Shown: positions 59,767 to 64,000 of the stretch, in pieces | Numbering within the stretch: position 1 is the first letter of the stretch | How the letters are laid out: each line of letters starts with the position of its first letter | Source: Xanthomonas citri pv. mangiferaeindicae | Lineage (GTDB): Bacteria; Pseudomonadota; Gammaproteobacteria; Xanthomonadales; Xanthomonadaceae | Assembly: GCA_002240395.1 (NCBI GenBank) | Contig: CP016836.1 | Coordinates: 3,348,001 to 3,412,000 of the forward strand | Reading direction: 5' to 3' | DNA length: 64,000 nt | Notes under the pieces: model-generated | The model's database searches: none | What the model was told of the DNA's origin: nothing | Seen by the model: the letters and a program-made list of their open reading frames with translations, nothing else | Made by a program: the position numbers and the translations under genes

Positions 59767-59785
59767 GAACTTCGCATAATGTACA
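59767..59785 (+). repeat. Right copy of the 19-bp att repeat
   Basis: GAACTTCGCATAATGTACA, identical to 58161-58179. The two copies bracket an element of about 1.6 kb. Confidence 0.8.
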
Positions 59786-59796
59786 TTATGTAAAAT
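59769..59796 (+). other. dif: Chromosome dimer resolution site dif
   Basis: XerC arm ACTTCGCATAA, 6-nt core TGTACA, XerD arm TTATGTAAAAT. This has the 11-6-11 layout and near-identity to E. coli dif (arms GGTGCGCATAA and TTATGTTAAAT). It is the right end of the Xer element, so the functional site is intact. It marks the terminus region of the chromosome. Confidence 0.88.
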
Positions 59797-59850
59797 TCCA
59801 ATGGCTAGGATGAGAGGGGCCGCGCGACTGCACGGCCCCAGGTGCTCAAC

Positions 59851-61029
59851 TCAGAACCAGGTCCTGATCCCGACCACCCAGCGCGTCTCCCGTCCGGTAC
59901 CGCCATCAGCCTGTTCCAGTATTCGGGTCTGGCCGAAGCTGCGTTCGTGAACTACACCGATGTACGGCGCGAAACGTCGCGTGACCTCGTAGCGCAGGCG
60001 CAGGCCGGCTTCGATCCGACCCAGGCCACTGCCGATCCGACGCGCGGAATCCGATTCGCTGGCGGCCGAGAGCTCGACCGCCGGCTGCAGGATCAGCCGG
60101 TTGGTCAGCAACAGCTCGTACTCGATCTCCAGCTCGGCGAGCACGCGTCCGCGATCGTCGACGTGCGCCATCGCCGAGACTTCGAAGAAGTACGGCGCCA
60201 GCCCCTGCACGCCAACACTGGCGTAGGTCTTGGCTTGTCCCGGCGCAAAGACGTGATGGGCGCCGGCGACGACATCCCACCAGGGCGACACGCTGCGGCC
60301 ATACAGCGCGTCCAGCGAGGCGTCGTGGGTTCGGCCCGCCACGCGTTCGCCGCCGGATTTCAGCCACAAGCGGTGCACATCGCCGCCGATCCAACTGTCC
60401 ACCTCCCAGCCCAGGCCGTGGCCGTGATCGGTGTCGAAGCCTTCGAGGCGGTCCACGCGGACGAAGTGGCGAATCGCCGAATCGCCCATCGCATGAGGAT
60501 GCAGCGACGGAAACGCCGCCGTGCGGTCGGCATCGGTGAGTGTAGGGATCGGCGTGCGCGGAGGCGCATCCGGAGCTAAGTCGCCAGGCGTAGGCGCATG
60601 CCCGACGTGGCTGTCCGTTCTAGCTGTTGGATGTCCGTTCGCCGCGCCCCTCCCCGAGTGGTCCATCTCCGAGTGGTTGTGCGCGGGAGGGTGTGTGCTC
60701 GCAGGCGTCGCCCCATGCGATTGCGCTGGATCATGGGCGGGTGCCCCTTGCGCCGTCTTATCGGAATGTCCGGCATGGTCCGCCCCGGCACGCAGGCTGG
60801 CTGCTCCTGTGGGCACTCGATGCGCGCCCTGCCCCTCGTGCCCGCGTTCGGTGGGCGGATGGTGGCGATGTGCGGACACTCCATCCGACGCGGCGCTCGA
60901 TGGCGGTCGATGCGCCTCGCCATGGCCGTGACCGTGCGCATGGTCCTGCGCCCGCGCGCCGCTCGCGACGAGTAGCGCGGCGGCGAGCAACGTGGGCATG
61001 CACTTGCGATGCGATGTGACGGTGCTCAT
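59851..61029 (-). CDS. copB: Copper resistance outer-membrane protein CopB
   Basis: Predicted 392 aa. Sec signal KCMPTLLAAALLVASGARAQ, a His-rich linker (QDHAHGHGHGEAH, NHSEMDHSGRG) of about 150 residues, then the CopB beta-barrel (DVHRLWLKSGGERVAGRTHD, PWWDVVAGAHHVFAPGQAKT, YEVTRRFAPYIGVVHERSFG) ending in WVVGIRTWF with terminal Phe. ATG overlaps the copA stop. It binds or exports copper at the outer membrane. Confidence 0.95.
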   Translation of the reverse strand: MSTVTSHRKCMPTLLAAALLVASGARAQDHAHGHGHGEAHRPPSSAASDGVSAHRHHPPTERGHEGQGAHRVPTGAASLRAGADHAGHSDKTAQGAPAHDPAQSHGATPASTHPPAHNHSEMDHSGRGAANGHPTARTDSHVGHAPTPGDLAPDAPPRTPIPTLTDADRTAAFPSLHPHAMGDSAIRHFVRVDRLEGFDTDHGHGLGWEVDSWIGGDVHRLWLKSGGERVAGRTHDASLDALYGRSVSPWWDVVAGAHHVFAPGQAKTYASVGVQGLAPYFFEVSAMAHVDDRGRVLAELEIEYELLLTNRLILQPAVELSAASESDSARRIGSGLGRIEAGLRLRYEVTRRFAPYIGVVHERSFGQTRILEQADGGTGRETRWVVGIRTWF

Positions 61030-62855
61030 TCGACCACCTGCACTTCGCGGAACATGCCCGCTTCCATGTGGTACAGCAGATGGCAGTGAAACGCCCAACG
61101 TCCGAGCGCATCGGCACGTACGCGGAAGCTGCGGCGTGTACCCGGTGGCATGTCCACGGTGTGCTTGCGCAACTGGAAGCGGCCGTCATCGTCCTCGAGG
61201 TCGCTCCACATGCCGTGCAGATGGATGGGATGGGTCATCATCGTGTCGTTGACCAGCACGATGCGCAGACGCTCGCCGTAGTTGAGCCGCAAGGGCGCGG
61301 CGTCGCTGAACTTGATGCCGTCGAATGACCAGGCGAACTTCTCCATGTGGCCGGTCAGGTGCAACTCGACATCGCGCGACGGCGCGCGGCCATCGGGGTC
61401 CTCGAACAGGCTGCGCATCGCCCCGTAGGTCAGCACGGTGCGGCCGTTGTCGCGCAGGCCGATGCCGGGATCGTCGAGCTTCGGCGCCGGGGTCATGGTC
61501 TGCATGTCGACGAGCGGGTTGCCATGCTCGCTGTCAGGATGCGCCTGCATCGGCGTCATGCCATGTCCCATGTCGGCATGGTCCATGGCGGCATGCCCCA
61601 TCGCGGCGTGGTCGTGGCCGCCACCGCGCATCGCCGCCGTGTGTCCGCCCTGCCCCATGCCCGGCCCTGCCCCATGGTCCATGCCGTGCATGCCGCCATG
61701 GCCCATGTCGGCCATGGTCAGGATCGGACGTGGGTCGATCATGGGGATCGGTGCGCGCAGGCCTTCGCGCACGGCGAGCGTGCCGCTGACGAAGCCGGTC
61801 CGCCCCATGTCCTGGGCGAAGATCGTGTAGGCATCCTGCCCAGAGGGCTCGACGATCACGTCGAAGGTCTCGGCCACGGCAATGCGGAACTCATCGACCG
61901 TCACCGGGTGCACGTACTGGCCATCGGCCGCGACGACGGTCATCTTCAGGCCCGGGATGCGGACGTCGAAGTAGGTCATCGCCGAGCCGTTGATGAAGCG
62001 CAGTCGGACCTTCTCGCCGCTGCGGAACAGCGCCGTCCAGTTGCCCGGCGACGTCGTGCCGTTCATCAGATAGGTATAGGTGTGCGCGTTGACGTCGGAG
62101 ATGTCGGTCGGCGTCATCCGCATCTGCCCCCAGGCGCGGCGGTCGGCGAGCGTGGCGCGCCAGCCGTCGCGGCGCACGTCGCGGGCGAAGTCGCCAGCGG
62201 TGCGCTTGTACCAGTTGTCGTGCTCGGCCATCTGCTTGAGCCGCGCAAACAGCGCATGCGGGTCGAGGTCGGTCCAGTCGGTCAACATCACGACGTAGTC
62301 GCGGTCGTAGGCGAACGGCTCAGGCTCGACCGGATCGATGATCAACGCGCCATACAGGCCGGCCTGTTCCTGGAACCCGGAATGGCTGTGGTACCAGTAG
62401 GTGCCGCCTTGGCGCACATCGAAGCGGTACTGGAACGTCTCGCCGCGATGGATGCCATCGAAGCTCATGCCCGGCACGCCGTCCATGTTGGCCGGCAGCA
62501 GGATGCCGTGCCAGTGCACGGAGGTCATATCGCCGAAGATCGAGCCGGCCGGCAGTGCATTGCGCACGCGCAGCGTGACCGTGGTGCCCTCACGCCAGCG
62601 CAGGATCGGCGCGGGCAGGCTGCCATTGATGGTCGCGGCCGGCCGGCTGCGTCCGGTGAAGTTCACCAGGGTCTCGCCGACCACCAGGTCGAAGTCGGTG
62701 CCGGCCAGGACGCGGCTGTGCGGTGATTGCAGTGCCCAGGACGGGCGGGGCCAGGCGCCCAGGCCGGCGGCCAGGCCGCCGAGCGCCAGGCCCTGAACGA
62801 AACGGCGGCGCGCGGGGTCGAAGCCGCGGCGGCCAAAGGAAACGTCGGAAGTCAT
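61026..62855 (-). CDS. copA: Periplasmic multicopper oxidase CopA
   Basis: Predicted 609 aa. Tat signal with twin Arg (PARRRFVQGLALGGLAAGLG). Copper sites in SVHWHGILLP, TYWYHSHSGFQ, HPIHLHGMW and WAFHCHLLYHMEAGM. A Met/His-rich insert (about 400-460: MGHGGMHGMDHGAGPGMGQG and more) may bind Cu(I). It oxidises and sequesters copper in the periplasm. ATG 62855 is chosen over 62858 for its 5-nt spacing from GGAG. Confidence 0.96.
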   Translation of the reverse strand: MTSDVSFGRRGFDPARRRFVQGLALGGLAAGLGAWPRPSWALQSPHSRVLAGTDFDLVVGETLVNFTGRSRPAATINGSLPAPILRWREGTTVTLRVRNALPAGSIFGDMTSVHWHGILLPANMDGVPGMSFDGIHRGETFQYRFDVRQGGTYWYHSHSGFQEQAGLYGALIIDPVEPEPFAYDRDYVVMLTDWTDLDPHALFARLKQMAEHDNWYKRTAGDFARDVRRDGWRATLADRRAWGQMRMTPTDISDVNAHTYTYLMNGTTSPGNWTALFRSGEKVRLRFINGSAMTYFDVRIPGLKMTVVAADGQYVHPVTVDEFRIAVAETFDVIVEPSGQDAYTIFAQDMGRTGFVSGTLAVREGLRAPIPMIDPRPILTMADMGHGGMHGMDHGAGPGMGQGGHTAAMRGGGHDHAAMGHAAMDHADMGHGMTPMQAHPDSEHGNPLVDMQTMTPAPKLDDPGIGLRDNGRTVLTYGAMRSLFEDPDGRAPSRDVELHLTGHMEKFAWSFDGIKFSDAAPLRLNYGERLRIVLVNDTMMTHPIHLHGMWSDLEDDDGRFQLRKHTVDMPPGTRRSFRVRADALGRWAFHCHLLYHMEAGMFREVQVVE

Positions 62856-62933
62856 CATCACTCCATCCGTAGGATGGCCCGGTTGCGCGGGCCTTGCGCC
62901 CTGCCCCACATCGGGACGGACGAACGGTGCGGA

Positions 62934-63317
62934 TCAGGAGATGGCGATGGGTGGGCGGATCGGCTGGACGGCGGCGGGATCGCCGCGTGCCTGGGCCACG
63001 TCCGCAGGGTGACGTGCCGGCGTCGGCACCAAGGTCAGCGGCCGCTGGCGCGGTATCAGGACCGCACTGCAGCCGTGCAGGCAGAGGCAGCCGCCCTCGT
63101 CGTCGCAGGCGTGCGGCGCGGGCGCCCCGCCCTGTTCCGAGGGGGCTTGGCCGGTTGCGCCATGGCAAGGCTGCGCATCGGCGTCACTCGCCTGGGCAGT
63201 GCCATGCATCGAGGCTGTGGCTTGCATGGCAGGCGCGGCGAAGACTGCGCCCATCGATTCGATCAGGAGCAGTGCGAGCAGCAGGATGCGAACGGCAGTG
63301 GCGGAGATCCGGGGCAT
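62934..63317 (-). CDS. copL: CopL-family metal-binding regulatory protein
   Basis: Predicted 127 aa. Signal-like helix VRILLLALLLIESMGAVFAA, then Cys/His-rich part (PCHGATG, HACDDEGGCLCLHGCSAV). In Xanthomonas copL lies just before copA and is needed for copper-induced expression of copAB. The order copL-copA-copB is the same here. The ATG is 8 nt from a TATAAT box, so the message may be leaderless. Confidence 0.85.
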   Translation of the reverse strand: MPRISATAVRILLLALLLIESMGAVFAAPAMQATASMHGTAQASDADAQPCHGATGQAPSEQGGAPAPHACDDEGGCLCLHGCSAVLIPRQRPLTLVPTPARHPADVAQARGDPAAVQPIRPPIAIS

Positions 63318-63325
63318 CGCGGTCG

Positions 63326-63331
63326 ATTATA
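63326..63331 (-). promoter_or_regulatory. -10 box of the copLAB operon
   Basis: TATAAT on the minus strand ends 8 nt before the copL ATG; no clear -35 is seen. It overlaps the stop codon of the upstream EAL gene. Confidence 0.45.
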
Positions 63332-64000
63332 GCGAGCCGGCTTGACCGACGGTGGCGAGGCGCCCGGTCTCCGCGCCGGTCAGCGGCGACCCGGAGGCGG
63401 CGCTGTCGTGTTGCCGGATGAGTGCGATCAACGCGTCTGGCGCCAGTGGGCGGGAGACGTGATAACCCTGCGCTTCGTCGCATTGCCACTCGCACAGCAT
63501 CGCCAGTTGGCCGGCTGTTTCCACGCCCTCAGCGACAGTGCGATAGCCCAACTCGACGGATAGCTTGAGGACGGTCCTGATCAGCCGCGCACGACGTTCG
63601 TTGGTTTCGATCCCGACCAGCAGGCCACGATCGATCTTGATCGTCGTGGCCGGCAGTTCGTTGAGGTAGGAGAAGTTGCTGTAGCCGGCGCCGAAATCGT
63701 CGATCGCGACGTTGAACCCCTGCGCCTGCAGCGCGCCGAGCTGGGCGGCCACGCTCCCTTTGTCGCGCAGCCATTCGCCCTCCGTCACCTCCAGCTCCAG
63801 GCGCGAGGGTTCGACGCCAAGCTCGCGCGCCAGATCGCTGATGTACGCCGGCAACCGACCGTCGCGGAAATCCGCGCCAGACAAATTAACCGAGATGTCG
63901 AGCACCACGCCCTGCGCCTCCCAGGCCAGCAACTGGTGCAGGGCCTGGCGCAGCACCCAGCGCGTGACCAACGGCATCAGTGTCGTGCCTTCGATGACCG
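63327..64000 (-). CDS. EAL-domain c-di-GMP phosphodiesterase, C-terminal part
   Basis: The gene starts beyond the right edge; the last 223 codons are here. EAL motifs: ISVNLSGADFRD, LELEVTEGEWL, IDDFGAGYSNFSYL, TIKIDRGLL, VAEGVETAGQLAML. All acidic catalytic residues are present, except that DDFGTG reads DDFGAG. It stops 9 nt before the copL ATG, so readthrough into copLAB is possible. Any N-terminal sensor domain lies outside the window. Confidence 0.93.
   Translation of the reverse strand, partial: VIEGTTLMPLVTRWVLRQALHQLLAWEAQGVVLDISVNLSGADFRDGRLPAYISDLARELGVEPSRLELEVTEGEWLRDKGSVAAQLGALQAQGFNVAIDDFGAGYSNFSYLNELPATTIKIDRGLLVGIETNERRARLIRTVLKLSVELGYRTVAEGVETAGQLAMLCEWQCDEAQGYHVSRPLAPDALIALIRQHDSAASGSPLTGAETGRLATVGQAGSL

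Overview
The window comes from a high-GC gammaproteobacterium of the family Xanthomonadaceae, most like the Lysobacter/Luteimonas group. This rests on gene order and protein type, not on a database search: the rpoN-fliS-fliD-fliC-flgL...flgB order with a Rav-type signalling cluster, a copL-copA-copB operon with the Xanthomonas-type CopL, clpS-clpA/infA/aat/trxB/ftsK/lolA/rarA, and GGGGTCAGAGTGCAATT palindromes between genes.

Layout. (1) 1-28.7 kb: flagellar, chemotaxis and c-di-GMP cluster. The minus strand carries the start of rpoN, a NarL-type regulator, a PilZ-like gene, fliT-like, fliS, fliD, fliC and flgL to flgB, then cheV. The plus strand carries flgA, flgM and flgN. Around and after them lie two histidine kinases, a GGDEF-EAL-REC protein (RavR-like), a PAS-GGDEF-EAL protein and a methyl-accepting chemotaxis protein. 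Good sigma-54 promoters precede flgB and flgA. Good sigma-28 (FliA) promoters precede fliC, fliD, flgM, cheV, the PAS-GGDEF-EAL gene and the chemoreceptor gene, so much of the two-tier flagellar cascade can be read from the DNA. (2) 28.7-44.3 kb: housekeeping genes hflD-mnmA-nudix, clpS-clpA, infA, aat with a GNAT gene and a DUF2254 gene, trxB, ftsK, lolA and rarA. (3) 44.5-58 kb: accessory island with lower GC in parts. It holds a GNAT-Rnk fusion, a membrane protein, a two-gene operon of a minimal DisA_N-like (diadenylate cyclase fold) protein and a 2TM-beta (Cap15-like) membrane effector, a complete type II CBASS operon (capV-cdnA-cap2-cap3) with divergent capH/capP regulators and a DUF2188 leader gene, a tyrosine recombinase and a KfrA-like gene. 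(4) 58.1-59.8 kb: a small Xer-dependent (filamentous-phage-like) element ending at a canonical dif site, which places the window at the replication terminus. (5) 59.8-64 kb: copper resistance copL-copA-copB and the 3' end of an EAL-domain gene.

The most notable system is the pair at 47264-48420. Its architecture resembles the Panoptes defence system (a nucleotide cyclase plus a 2TM-beta effector), but the cyclase position is taken by a DisA_N-type domain instead of mCpol. It lies next to the CBASS locus, which suggests a guard or decoy pathway that backs up CBASS against phage nucleotide sponges.

Caution on sequence quality: nine genes (fliC, flgE, the chemoreceptor gene, mnmA, clpS, rarA, cap3, the DUF5623-like gene, kfrA) are each broken by the apparent loss of one base, always in a run of G or C. 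They become full length when one base is restored. This pattern points to homopolymer undercalling in the assembly and not to nine real pseudogenes.
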